Origin: an uncultured Clostridia bacterium
GTDB taxonomy: Bacteria > Bacillota > Clostridia > UBA1381
Direction: 5' to 3'
Assembly (NCBI GenBank): GCA_934501535.1
Contig: CAKSUM010000004.1
Location: 72,610 to 136,609, forward strand
Length of the DNA stretch: 64,000 nt
A program made the translations under genes and the position numbers. Below are positions 15,415-24,097 of this stretch, piece by piece (within the stretch, counting starts at the first letter, position 1; each line of letters begins with the position of its first letter). Under the pieces are notes generated by a model that was not told the origin of the DNA, did not search any database, and worked only from the letters and a program-made list of their open reading frames with translations.

Positions 15415-17871
15415 TTATTTAATCGGTTTCAGGTGCCAGATTTCGTTGTTGTAGTCGGCAATGGTGCGGTCTGATGAGAAGTATCCGCTTGACGCGGTAT
15501 TCATGATTGCCATGTGCCACCATTTTGCCTTGTTGTTGTAGTCCTTTGAAATTCTGTCCTGCGTCAGGCAGTATGCCTCAAAATCGCGCAGAACCATGTA
15601 TGTGTCGGGGTAACCGTAGTCGCCGAACAGCAGCGTCTGGTAAAGGTCGCGGAAAATCTGTGTGTTTTCCGGCTCGATTTCGCCCGAGATAAGCTGGTCA
15701 AGCGCGCGTCTTAATACGCTGTTGGTTGAATAAATTGTCTTTACCTCGTCGGAATTATTGTACTTGAGTCTTGCCGCAACCTCGTCGGCTTTAAGTCCGA
15801 AGATATAGATATTATCCTCGCCGACCTGTTCAAGCATTTCCACGTTTGCGCCGTCGAGCGTGCCGCATGTAACCGCGCCGTTTAACATGAATTTCATGTT
15901 GCCGGTGCCGGATGCCTCTTTTCCGGCGGTTGAAATCTGCTCGGAAACGTCTGCCGCAACAACAAGTTTTTCCGCGATGGAAACACCGTAGTTTTCAAGG
16001 AATACAACCTTGATTTTGCCCTCAATTCTCGGGTCATTGTTAATCATGTTTCCGACGGAATTGATAAGCTTGATAATCAGCTTAGCACGCTTGTAGCCGG
16101 GCGCCGCCTTTGCTCCGAAGATGTAGGTTTTCGGCGTGTATTCGGTGTTGGGGTTATCAACGAGCATATTGTAATCGGCAAGAATGTGCAGAATATTGAG
16201 CAGCTGACGCTTGTATTCGTGCAGACGCTTTGCCTGAACGTCAAAAATCGAGTTCGGGTCGATGTCTATGCCGTTGTGAACCTTGATATATTCCGCAAGT
16301 TTAACCTTGTTTTCATGCTTGATTTTTGCGAATTTTTCCTGAAATTCCTTGTCGTCCGCAAAATCCTTAAGGCGCGCAAGCTGTGAGTAGTCCTTAATCC
16401 AGTCCTTGCCGATTTTGGACGAAATCAGCTCGGTGAGTGCCGGGTTGCAGTTCGCAATCCAGCGGCGGAAGGTAATTCCGTTGGTAATCGCATGGAAGCG
16501 CGATTTATCCAGACGGTAGTAATCGGCGAAAATATCGCTTGTGAGAATTTTTGTGTGCAGCTTGGAAACGCCGTTCACGGCAAAGCAGGTTGCAAGGCAC
16601 AGATTTGCCATGAATACCTGATTGTCCGAGATAACCGCCATCCATTTTTGCTTTCCGTAGTCATCGGGGTAAACCATTTGCAGATTTTCCATAAGTCTGC
16701 GGTTGATTTCCTCAACAATCATCGAAACACGCGGCAGAATACGCTTGAACATATCAAGCGGCCATTTTTCGAGAGCCTCGCTCATGACGGTGTGGTTTGT
16801 GTATGCGAAGGTGCGTCTTGTGATGTCCCATGCTTCGTCCCAGCCGAGTCCCTTTTCATCGAGCAAAATGCGCATCAGTTCGGGGATTGCAAGGGTCGGG
16901 TGCGTATCGTTAATGTGGATAACCGCCTTTTCGGGGAGATTGTGCCAGTCATAGCCGTAGCGCGTTTCGTATTCCTTTAAAATCCACTGCAGCGTTGCCG
17001 ATACAAGGAAATACTGCTGCTTTAAGCGCAGCTCCCTGCCCTCGGTGTGGTTATCCTCGGGGTAGAGCACCTTTGAAATCAGCTCGGCGAGCTGTTTTTC
17101 CTCGGTCGAGCGGATATAGTTTCCGCTGTTAAACTCCTGCATGTTCATAACGTCGGGAGCTTTTGCCGACCAAAGGCGCAGCTTGTTTACGATTTTTGAA
17201 TCGTAGCCCACGAGCGGAACATCGTACGGCATAGCAATAATCGTGCGTGCATTTTCGCATCTGAAAGAGAAATGCCCGTCATTCCAGTCGGTGTGGATTT
17301 CTCCGCCGAAGCTTACCGTTACCGATTCCTCGGGGCGTGCGATTTCCCATGCGTTGCCGTTTTCAAGCCATGTGTCGGGAAGTTCGGTCTGGTAGCCGTC
17401 AACGATTTTCTGACGGAAAAGACCGTATTCGTAGCGGATAGTGCAGCCGTATGCCGGCAAATCCATGGTTGTGAGCGAGTCCATAAAGCATGCCGCAAGA
17501 CGGCCCAGTCCGCCGTTGCCCAAACCGGCGTCATTTTCCAGCTCAACTATGTCGGAAAGCTCATATCCCAAAGATTTGAGCGCATTTACGTACGTTTTTG
17601 TCTGCATGAGGTTAAGTATATTTGAGGCAAGCAGTCTGCCCATCAGAAATTCAAAGGACAGATAGTACAGCTTTTTTGAATTTTCTTTCTTTACCTCCTT
17701 GTGCGAAACCGCCCAGCGCGCCATGATTTGGTCGCGTGCGGTCAGCGCGCATGCGGTGTACACCATTTTCGGAGTTGCGTCTTCGAGGGTTTTGCCGAAA
17801 TGACGCGCTATTTTTCCCTCAATTTCGTTTCTTAATTCCGTTTCTTTTGAATTTAATTTGATTTTTTCCAT
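15415..17871 (-). CDS. glgP: Glycogen/maltodextrin phosphorylase
   Basis: 818 residues, the usual length for GT35 phosphorylases. The ATG at 17871 follows AAAGGAA. It releases glucose 1-phosphate from alpha-1,4-glucan ends. Visible landmarks include the N-terminal SFEFLMGRLL, ENDAGLGNGGLGRLA, AVIHINDTHPTLAIPELMR, the KRLHEYKRQLLN loop and the pyridoxal-phosphate motif EASGTGNMKFMLNGA with its Lys. The gene starts 21 bases after the end of glgA, so the two form an operon for synthesis and breakdown of glycogen. Confidence 0.97.
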   Translation of the reverse strand: MEKIKLNSKETELRNEIEGKIARHFGKTLEDATPKMVYTACALTARDQIMARWAVSHKEVKKENSKKLYYLSFEFLMGRLLASNILNLMQTKTYVNALKSLGYELSDIVELENDAGLGNGGLGRLAACFMDSLTTMDLPAYGCTIRYEYGLFRQKIVDGYQTELPDTWLENGNAWEIARPEESVTVSFGGEIHTDWNDGHFSFRCENARTIIAMPYDVPLVGYDSKIVNKLRLWSAKAPDVMNMQEFNSGNYIRSTEEKQLAELISKVLYPEDNHTEGRELRLKQQYFLVSATLQWILKEYETRYGYDWHNLPEKAVIHINDTHPTLAIPELMRILLDEKGLGWDEAWDITRRTFAYTNHTVMSEALEKWPLDMFKRILPRVSMIVEEINRRLMENLQMVYPDDYGKQKWMAVISDNQVFMANLCLATCFAVNGVSKLHTKILTSDIFADYYRLDKSRFHAITNGITFRRWIANCNPALTELISSKIGKDWIKDYSQLARLKDFADDKEFQEKFAKIKHENKVKLAEYIKVHNGIDIDPNSIFDVQAKRLHEYKRQLLNILHILADYNMLVDNPNTEYTPKTYIFGAKAAPGYKRAKLIIKLINSVGNMINNDPRIEGKIKVVFLENYGVSIAEKLVVAADVSEQISTAGKEASGTGNMKFMLNGAVTCGTLDGANVEMLEQVGEDNIYIFGLKADEVAARLKYNNSDEVKTIYSTNSVLRRALDQLISGEIEPENTQIFRDLYQTLLFGDYGYPDTYMVLRDFEAYCLTQDRISKDYNNKAKWWHMAIMNTASSGYFSSDRTIADYNNEIWHLKPIK

Positions 17872-17892
17872 TTACGAATAATTCCTTTCGCA

Positions 17893-19623
17893 TTATTTAT
17901 TATTTTTCCCGGCAGATTTTTTTGCTGATTTTTTATCTGTCTTTTTCTCGGGAGTTTTTGCTTTTTTAATCGGTTTAGGTGCGGATTTTTTGATGTCCGC
18001 CTTGGTTTTTTCGAGCTTTTTTTCACGCTGTGCGTCGGTCTGACCGGCGAGCACGGCTGCGTCCTTGGACGCGGTTTCCTCCGCCCATGCGGTTTCCGCC
18101 GCGGCGCTGTCCTTTGCCAGACGCTTTTCAAACGCCGGAGATTTTTTGCGCGGCGGCTTTTTTTCCGGTTCGCTCTGCGGCTTTGCCGCCGGAACGCCGG
18201 TTATTTGCTCATACAGCGCGAGATATTTGTCTGCCGAAACGCTCCACGAGAAATCACGGCTCATAGCGTTTTGAATCAGTTTATCCCACGCGCCGCGGTT
18301 GTCATAGAATGTGCGCATTGCGTAATCGACAACGTGCATCATATCCTCTGCATTATATGCCGCAAAGGAGAATCCCGTTCCTTCGTCGGTGTATTCGTTG
18401 TACGGCGCAACGGTGTCGGCAAGACCGCCCGTTTCGCGGACAATCGGCAGAGTGCCGTAACGCATGGAAATCAGCTGCGACAATCCGCACGGCTCAAAAC
18501 GCGACGGCATCAAAAATGCGTCGCACGCCGCATAAATCCTGTGCGACAGCTCGTTTGAAAAATAAATGTTCGCCGAAACGCGGTCGGGGTACTTCCACGC
18601 ATAGTGACGGAACATATTCTCGTAATTTTCGTCGCCGGTGCCGAGGACAACAACCTGATATCCGCCCTCGCACAGGCGCTCCATTGCGTATGAGATGAGG
18701 TCGAAGCCTTTCTGGTCGGTCAGGCGCGAAACAATGCCTATCATGAATTTGTTTTCGTCAACCGGCAGATTGAGTTCTTTTTGCAGCTCGGTTTTGTTGA
18801 TTTTTTTGTCCGCGAGGGTTTTCGCGGAATAATTTTTGCTTATCAGCTTGTCGGTTTCGGGGCTCCAGTCATCGGAAATGCCGTTGACTATTCCGCATAA
18901 ATCGCCGCGGCGCGCGGAGAGAAGCCCGTCAAGACCTTCGCCGTAATCGGGGGTTGTGATTTCCTGCGCGTAGCGCTCGGATACCGTTGTAATTTTATTT
19001 GCGTATACAAGACCGCCCTTTAAGAGATTTGCGTCCTTGTAGTATTCAAGCTTGTCATCGGTAAAATAGTAATCGCCGACGCCCATGGCGTCTTTAATTT
19101 TGTCGAGATCCCAGCGTCCCTGAAATTTCAGGTTATGGATAGTCATAACCGTCTTTATACCGCGGTAAAACGGGTTATCGTAGAATGTGTCCAGAAAAAC
19201 CGGAATAGGTGCGGTCTGCCAGTCATTGCAGTTAATCACGTCCGGACGGAAATCCAGCGTGGGCAGCAGCGACAGCACCGCCTTTGAGAAAAATATAAAC
19301 TTTTCGCAGTCGAGATGAATATAGTCATATGGCTTATTGCCGCCGAAATAGTATTCGTTGTCCACAAAATAGTATGTAGTACCCTTGTACTCCATGGAGA
19401 AAACACCGCAATACTGTCTGCGCCAGCCGATATTGATGTAGATATGATTGATATAGGTCATCATATCCCGATATTTTTGGTCTATGCAGCGATAAAGCGG
19501 CAGCATTACGCGGCAGTCAGCGCCTTTTTCTTTCAGCGTAACCGGCAGCGAGCCGGCAACATCGCCCAAACCGCCCGTCTTTACAAATGGTGCGGCCTCC
19601 GATGCGACATACAAAATTTTCAT
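17893..19623 (-). CDS. glgA: Glycogen synthase with basic Lys/Ala-rich tail
   Basis: 576 residues from ATG 19623 with AAAGGTGG upstream. Residues 1-478 form a normal GT5 ADP-glucose-dependent synthase: KTGGLGDV with Lys15, NCNDWQTAPIPVFL, TIHNLKFQG, and the C-terminal RFEPCGLSQLISMRYGT. From about 480 to 576 there is an added tail of Lys, Ala, Glu and Pro (KKAKTPEKKTDKKSAKKSA), like histone-H1-type tails, which ordinary GlgA of 475-490 residues lacks. The tail stays in frame to the stop and is followed by glgP after 21 bases. Its role is unknown; binding to polyanions or a partner protein is possible. Confidence 0.95.
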   Translation of the reverse strand: MKILYVASEAAPFVKTGGLGDVAGSLPVTLKEKGADCRVMLPLYRCIDQKYRDMMTYINHIYINIGWRRQYCGVFSMEYKGTTYYFVDNEYYFGGNKPYDYIHLDCEKFIFFSKAVLSLLPTLDFRPDVINCNDWQTAPIPVFLDTFYDNPFYRGIKTVMTIHNLKFQGRWDLDKIKDAMGVGDYYFTDDKLEYYKDANLLKGGLVYANKITTVSERYAQEITTPDYGEGLDGLLSARRGDLCGIVNGISDDWSPETDKLISKNYSAKTLADKKINKTELQKELNLPVDENKFMIGIVSRLTDQKGFDLISYAMERLCEGGYQVVVLGTGDENYENMFRHYAWKYPDRVSANIYFSNELSHRIYAACDAFLMPSRFEPCGLSQLISMRYGTLPIVRETGGLADTVAPYNEYTDEGTGFSFAAYNAEDMMHVVDYAMRTFYDNRGAWDKLIQNAMSRDFSWSVSADKYLALYEQITGVPAAKPQSEPEKKPPRKKSPAFEKRLAKDSAAAETAWAEETASKDAAVLAGQTDAQREKKLEKTKADIKKSAPKPIKKAKTPEKKTDKKSAKKSAGKNNK

Positions 19624-19754
19624 ACCGATACCACCTTTCCTACCTTATATATTACAACAAATTCGCCGTTTTGTCAATTATATTGATGATTTTATGATTT
19701 GTCATTTATAACAAAAATAAACATAGATTTTAATAAACATCTAAACATTTTTCA

Positions 19755-19783
19755 TTGACAATCATTTTGAAAAATGGTAGAGT
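19755..19783 (+). promoter_or_regulatory. Promoter with Fur-like box for feoA1-feoB1
   Basis: TTGACA (19755-19760), 17-base spacer, TAGAGT (19778-19783). Overlapping the -35 box, TGACAAT-C-ATTTTGA (19756-19770) fits the 7-1-7 Fur box TGATAAT-N-ATTATCA with three mismatches. Iron repression through a Fur-family protein is inferred; no fur gene is in the window. Confidence 0.5.
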
Positions 19784-19806
19784 ATAGTAGGGAAAGGAAT
19801 AAATTT

Positions 19807-20031
19807 ATGAAATTATCGGAAGGGATTAAGGGAAATACATACCGAATCGACAGCATTGACCCGGGCATGAAAGCGGCGCGGCGCCTGCAGGCGCTGGGCA
19901 TGACGCACGGCACGCACGTTGATGTTCTCGGCAAAAAACGCGGCGGAGCGATGATTATAAAGGTGCGCGGCACAAGATTTGCGCTGGGGCGCGGAATTTG
20001 CGGCGGAATTTTTGCGGAGGAGGGCAAATGA
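19807..20031 (+). CDS. feoA: FeoA-type SH3-like protein (first feo locus)
   Basis: 74 residues from ATG 19807 with GGAAAGGA upstream; eleven extra in-frame codons before it lack a site. The sequence is a full FeoA domain: YRIDSIDPG, RRLQALGMTHGTHVDVL, and the closing RGTRFALGRGICGGIFAEE. FeoA binds the cytoplasmic side of FeoB and assists ferrous-iron uptake. Its stop overlaps the start of feoB1 (ATGA), so the two are translationally coupled. Confidence 0.9.
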   Translation: MKLSEGIKGNTYRIDSIDPGMKAARRLQALGMTHGTHVDVLGKKRGGAMIIKVRGTRFALGRGICGGIFAEEGK

Positions 20032-22088
20032 TGAAAGATTTGTGCATTGCGTTTGCCGGAAACCCGAACTGCGGAAAAACCACGCTGTTCAATGCGTACA
20101 CCGGCGCCAACCTGAGGGTTGCGAACAGGCCGGGGGTCACCGTGGAAAAAACCGAGGGGAAGATGAAATATAAAGGCGGAACCGTCAGGCTGTATGATTT
20201 GCCGGGGACGTATTCGCTGACGTCGTACACCATGGAGGAGCAGATTTCGCGCGGATATGTTACGGACGGCGGTGCGGACGTGATAATCGACGTTGCGGAC
20301 GCGTCAAGTCCGGAGCGGAGTCTGTATCTTACGCTGCAGCTGATTGAGCTGGGCAAACCGGTGGTGCTTGCGCTTAACATGATGGATATAGTTGCGGAGC
20401 GCGGCATGAAAATAGACGTCCGCCGCATGGAGGAGCTGCTGGGAATACCGGTTGTGCCGGTCAGTGCGAGAAAGCGGACGGGGCTTGATGAGCTTATGCG
20501 GACGGCGGAATACTGCGCCGAACGCAGCGCCGCGGACTGCCGCTGCGGAGGCGGGTGCTGCGAATACGCATGTGCCGCGGCAGGAGCACGTGAAAACCGA
20601 CTTTTCGAAAAGCGGCGCATGATAGTATATTCAGGCGAGATTGAAGAGAAAATCGACTGTATTTCCGCGCTTTTGCGGCGCAGGTACCCCGAAACGGAAA
20701 ACCGCCGCCTGTATGCAATAAAGCTGCTGGAGCACGATGCGGAAATAATGAAAAAATATCCGCTTGACCTGACCGGAATTGCCGATGAAAGCTATGAAGC
20801 GCGCATAATAGGTGAAAAATATGATTTTATCGAGAAAGTAATCGGCGATGTGCTTATAAATAAGGAAGAAAAAAGCGCGCTCACCGACAGGGCGGACGCG
20901 GTTTTAACGCATCGGATATGGGGCTTGCCGATTTTTCTTGCAATTATGGCGCTTGTGTTTTTTCTCACGTTCACGGTGGGGGATATGCTTAAAGGCTTTT
21001 TTGAAAACTGGCTCGAAAGCTTTTCCGCGGGAGTATCGTCGCTTTTGACGGCGATTTCCGCCGGAGATACGGTGAAGTCGCTCATAGTTGACGGAATTAT
21101 TGCCGGCGTGGGCGGAATACTGACCTTTTTGCCGAATATATTCATACTGTTTTTGTCGCTCGCGATTTTGGAGGACAGCGGATATATGCCGCGCGCGGCG
21201 TATGTTATGGACGAAATAATGGGAAGCCTCGGGCTGACGGGGCGTGCGTTTATACCGCTGCTGCTGGGGTTCGGGTGCACCGTGCCGGCGGTGATGGCGG
21301 CGCGTACGCTGGAAACCCGTCACGATAAAATCCGTACCGTGCTGATAACGCCGTTTATGTCATGCAGTGCGCGGCTGCCGATTTACGTAATGCTGTCGCA
21401 GATGTTTTTTGCGCGGCATGCGCTTTTGGCGGCATACTCGATGTATGCGATTGGGTTTGCGGCGGCGCTTTTGGCGGCGTTCGTGATGTCAAAGGCGGAC
21501 AAAGAGCACAATGCCGACGGTCTGCTGATTGAGCTGCCCGAATATAAAATGCCCAATCCGCACACCGTCATAATTTACGTTTGGGATAAGATTAAGGACT
21601 ACCTGACCAAGGCAGGCACAACGATATTTCTTGCCTCGATAGCGCTGTGGTTCATTCTGAATTTCGGCATGACGGGCAGGGTGACCGATATATCGCAGAG
21701 CTTCGGCGCGGCTGCCGGCAGACTGCTTGTGCCGGTGATGTCGCTTGCCGGATTGGGATACTGGCAGATTATTGTCGCGCTCATCTCGGGCATTGCGGCA
21801 AAAGAGGTTGTGGTATCCGCGACGGCGGTTTTGTTCGGAATTGGGAATATTTCCTCCGCGGAGGGAATGTCGGCGCTTGCGGATATGCTTGCGCAAAGCG
21901 GATTTACCGCGCTTAACGCATATTCAATGATGCTGTTTTGCCTTTTGTATACACCGTGTATTGCGAGTATTGCGGCGATAAAACGCGAACTTTCGGGTAA
22001 GTATGCGCTGCTTGCGATATTTATGCAGCTTGCGGCGGCGTGGACGGCATCCGTACTATTTTATCAAATCGGAGGAATGTTTTTTTGA
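20028..22088 (+). CDS. feoB: Ferrous iron transporter FeoB with cytoplasmic Cys cluster
   Basis: 686 residues; ATG at 20028 overlaps the feoA stop, and a second ATG at 20031 has slightly better spacing from AGGAGG. Residues 1-160 are the G domain: GNPNCGKTT (G1), DLPGTYSLTSYT (G3), NMMD (G4). Then a GDI-like helical segment and the polytopic core with two Gate repeats (SGYMPRAAYVMD, GFGCTVPAVMAART, FMSCSARLPIYV). Unusual: within the soluble part Cys163, Cys171, Cys173, Cys177, Cys178 and Cys182 lie in 20 residues (DCRCGGGCCEYAC), absent from FeoB of the second locus. Coupled at its end to the dihydrouridine synthase gene. Confidence 0.93.
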   Translation: MMKDLCIAFAGNPNCGKTTLFNAYTGANLRVANRPGVTVEKTEGKMKYKGGTVRLYDLPGTYSLTSYTMEEQISRGYVTDGGADVIIDVADASSPERSLYLTLQLIELGKPVVLALNMMDIVAERGMKIDVRRMEELLGIPVVPVSARKRTGLDELMRTAEYCAERSAADCRCGGGCCEYACAAAGARENRLFEKRRMIVYSGEIEEKIDCISALLRRRYPETENRRLYAIKLLEHDAEIMKKYPLDLTGIADESYEARIIGEKYDFIEKVIGDVLINKEEKSALTDRADAVLTHRIWGLPIFLAIMALVFFLTFTVGDMLKGFFENWLESFSAGVSSLLTAISAGDTVKSLIVDGIIAGVGGILTFLPNIFILFLSLAILEDSGYMPRAAYVMDEIMGSLGLTGRAFIPLLLGFGCTVPAVMAARTLETRHDKIRTVLITPFMSCSARLPIYVMLSQMFFARHALLAAYSMYAIGFAAALLAAFVMSKADKEHNADGLLIELPEYKMPNPHTVIIYVWDKIKDYLTKAGTTIFLASIALWFILNFGMTGRVTDISQSFGAAAGRLLVPVMSLAGLGYWQIIVALISGIAAKEVVVSATAVLFGIGNISSAEGMSALADMLAQSGFTALNAYSMMLFCLLYTPCIASIAAIKRELSGKYALLAIFMQLAAAWTASVLFYQIGGMFF

Positions 22089-23020
22089 TAAGTAAAATTC
22101 ATCTTGCCCCCATGGCGGGCGTGACCGACCTGACTTTTCGCCTTATCTGCCGTGAATACGGCGCGGACGGACTCACCACAGAGATGGTCAGCGCAAAGGG
22201 GCTGTACTTTAAAAATAAAAATACCGCGGAGCTTATGCATCTGGACGAGCGCGAAAAGCCGGCGGCAATCCAGATTTTCGGTTCCGACCCCGATATTATC
22301 GCGGAAATAATTCCGCAGGTAATCGCGTTCGGAGCAGCGGCGGTCGATATAAATATGGGCTGTCCCATGCCGAAAATCGTAAATAACGGCGACGGCAGCG
22401 CGCTTATGAAAAATCCGCGGCTTGCCGGCGAGATAGTGCGCCGCGCGGCGGATGCGTCATCGGTTCCGGTGACGGTGAAAATCCGCAAGGGCTGGGACAG
22501 CGACACGGCGGCGGAATTTGCAAAGGTGCTCGAGGCAAACGGAGCGGCGGCGGTGGCGGTTCACGGAAGAACGCGCGAGCAGCTCTACAGCGGCGCTGCC
22601 GATTGGGATACAATCCGCGCGGTCAAAAAAGCCGTAAAAATACCGGTCATCGGAAACGGGGACATATTTTCCGCCGGGGACGCGCGGCGCATGCTCGAAT
22701 ATACCGGCTGCGACGGCGTTATGGTCGGGCGCGGAGCGCAGGGAAATCCGTTTATTTTCCGCCAGATTAAGGAATACCTGAACACGGGCGAGGTCACTTA
22801 TTTTCCGACCGGGCGCGAGAAAATCGAGGAGGCGCTCAGGCACGCAAAAATGCTGTGCGCCGAAAAGGGCGAAGAACGCGGCATAAAAGAGGCGCGCAAA
22901 CACATCGCGTGGTATATCAAAGGGCTGAGGAATAATGCGGAGCTTAAAAATAAGGTCTTTAAAACAACGTCGCTGTCGGAGATTGCCGCTCTTTTGGAGG
23001 AGGCGGCGGATAATTTGTAA
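22085..23020 (+). CDS. dus: tRNA-dihydrouridine synthase
   Basis: 311 residues. The best start is TTG at 22085, nine bases after GGAGG (22071-22075) and overlapping the feoB stop (TTGA); the longer frame runs back into feoB without a site. Flavin-dependent TIM barrel: APMAGVTDLTFRL at the N-terminus, DINMGCPMPKIV with the catalytic Cys, VKIRKGWD, VHGRTREQ (with His and Arg for flavin/tRNA contact), NGDIFSAGD and VGRGAQGNPFIF. It reduces uridines in the D-loop of tRNA. DusB-type is likely. Coupling to feoB is unusual and may simply reflect gene packing. Confidence 0.93.
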   Translation: MISKIHLAPMAGVTDLTFRLICREYGADGLTTEMVSAKGLYFKNKNTAELMHLDEREKPAAIQIFGSDPDIIAEIIPQVIAFGAAAVDINMGCPMPKIVNNGDGSALMKNPRLAGEIVRRAADASSVPVTVKIRKGWDSDTAAEFAKVLEANGAAAVAVHGRTREQLYSGAADWDTIRAVKKAVKIPVIGNGDIFSAGDARRMLEYTGCDGVMVGRGAQGNPFIFRQIKEYLNTGEVTYFPTGREKIEEALRHAKMLCAEKGEERGIKEARKHIAWYIKGLRNNAELKNKVFKTTSLSEIAALLEEAADNL

Positions 23021-23059
23021 TAATGTCGCTCATTTCTCATTTTTTTACAAAAAAAACTA

Positions 23060-23088
23060 TTGCACATTCGGCGGAAAAATGCTATAAT
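23060..23088 (+). promoter_or_regulatory. Promoter of the L,D-transpeptidase gene
   Basis: TTGCAC (23060-23065), 17-base spacer, TATAAT (23083-23088). Confidence 0.8.
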
Positions 23089-23116
23089 TTTCCTAACAAT
23101 GTTAAGGAGAAACAAT

Positions 23117-24007
23117 ATGAAGAGAATTTTATCTGTACTTATTTCAATGCTTTTATTTGGGACATGCGCTTTTGCGGAGGAGGAAATTCAGGCGGACTCC
23201 GCGCCTGCGCCGCAGAAACAGGTGGATTTATATATTTACGGCGAGGGCGTTGCGCTTTCGGAATTCCCGATAATCGAAAACGGGACGCTGTTTTTGCCGG
23301 TGCGCGAGTATCTTGCAAATCTGGGCGCATACGATTTTTCGGTTGATGAAGATGAACAGATTACGGTTACATACGGCGACAAAATAGCGGCGATGCATAT
23401 AGGCAGCACGGCTGCGATGCGAAACGGAGAAACGGCAGAGCTTGCCGCCGCACCGTTTATGATAGGCGAAACGGTATATGCGCCGATGCGGTTTGTCTCG
23501 GAAAGCCTTGGATTTACGGTGGAGGCGAAGGATGACGGAAAAATCCTTTCGGTTTATGCCGACCTGCCGCATGAGGTAAACGCGGCGCAGTCTGCGGAGG
23601 AATACGTAAATTCCGCCCGTCTGACGTCAAAAACGCCGTACCTTATATGGGTAAGCAAGAGCAATTACACGGTTTACACCTTCCTGCGCGAGAACGGACG
23701 GTGGAATTTGGTATATTCGTGCCCGTGCGCAATCGGGGCAAGCTCATCGCCGACGGTCACGGGAACCTTTAAGTATTTCTCGTATGAAACGCGCTGGACA
23801 TATGAGAAATTCTATGTCGGGCCGATTATGCGCTTTTACGGCGGATATGCTATTCACTCGACGCTTTTGAATTATGACGGAACCGACTACAACGCAACTG
23901 TCGGGAAAAAGCTGTCGCACGGCTGCGTGCGTGTACGTCCTGCCGATATTAACTGGCTGGTATCATATGTGCCGCTGCAAACCACTATTCACGTAACGGA
24001 GTATTAA
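23117..24007 (+). CDS. Secreted L,D-transpeptidase with copper-amine-oxidase-type N-terminal domain
   Basis: 296 residues from ATG 23117, seven bases after AAGGAG. Residues 1-20 are a signal peptide (ILSVLISMLLFGTCAFA). Residues 35-150 resemble the copper amine oxidase N-domain of Bacillota envelope proteins (LPVREYLANLGA, APMRFVSESLGFTVE), thought to bind the wall. Residues 175-296 are the YkuD domain with AIHSTLL and the catalytic SHGCVRV (Cys270). YkuD enzymes make 3-3 peptidoglycan cross-links. Single gene with its own promoter and a shared strong terminator. Confidence 0.92.
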   Translation: MKRILSVLISMLLFGTCAFAEEEIQADSAPAPQKQVDLYIYGEGVALSEFPIIENGTLFLPVREYLANLGAYDFSVDEDEQITVTYGDKIAAMHIGSTAAMRNGETAELAAAPFMIGETVYAPMRFVSESLGFTVEAKDDGKILSVYADLPHEVNAAQSAEEYVNSARLTSKTPYLIWVSKSNYTVYTFLRENGRWNLVYSCPCAIGASSSPTVTGTFKYFSYETRWTYEKFYVGPIMRFYGGYAIHSTLLNYDGTDYNATVGKKLSHGCVRVRPADINWLVSYVPLQTTIHVTEY

Positions 24008-24060
24008 AAAGCGCCGTTCCGCGGTGGTGTCACACGGCGGAGCGCGGATAAAAAGCAAAA

Positions 24061-24097
24061 CACCCGTTCGGGGTTTCCGAACGGGTGCATTTTTTTG
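24061..24097. terminator. Strong bidirectional terminator
   Basis: CACCCGTTCGG (24061-24071) pairs with CCGAACGGGTG (24077-24087); T7 follows on the plus strand and a T/G-rich run on the minus strand. It ends both the transpeptidase gene and the SLH protein gene. Confidence 0.9.
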
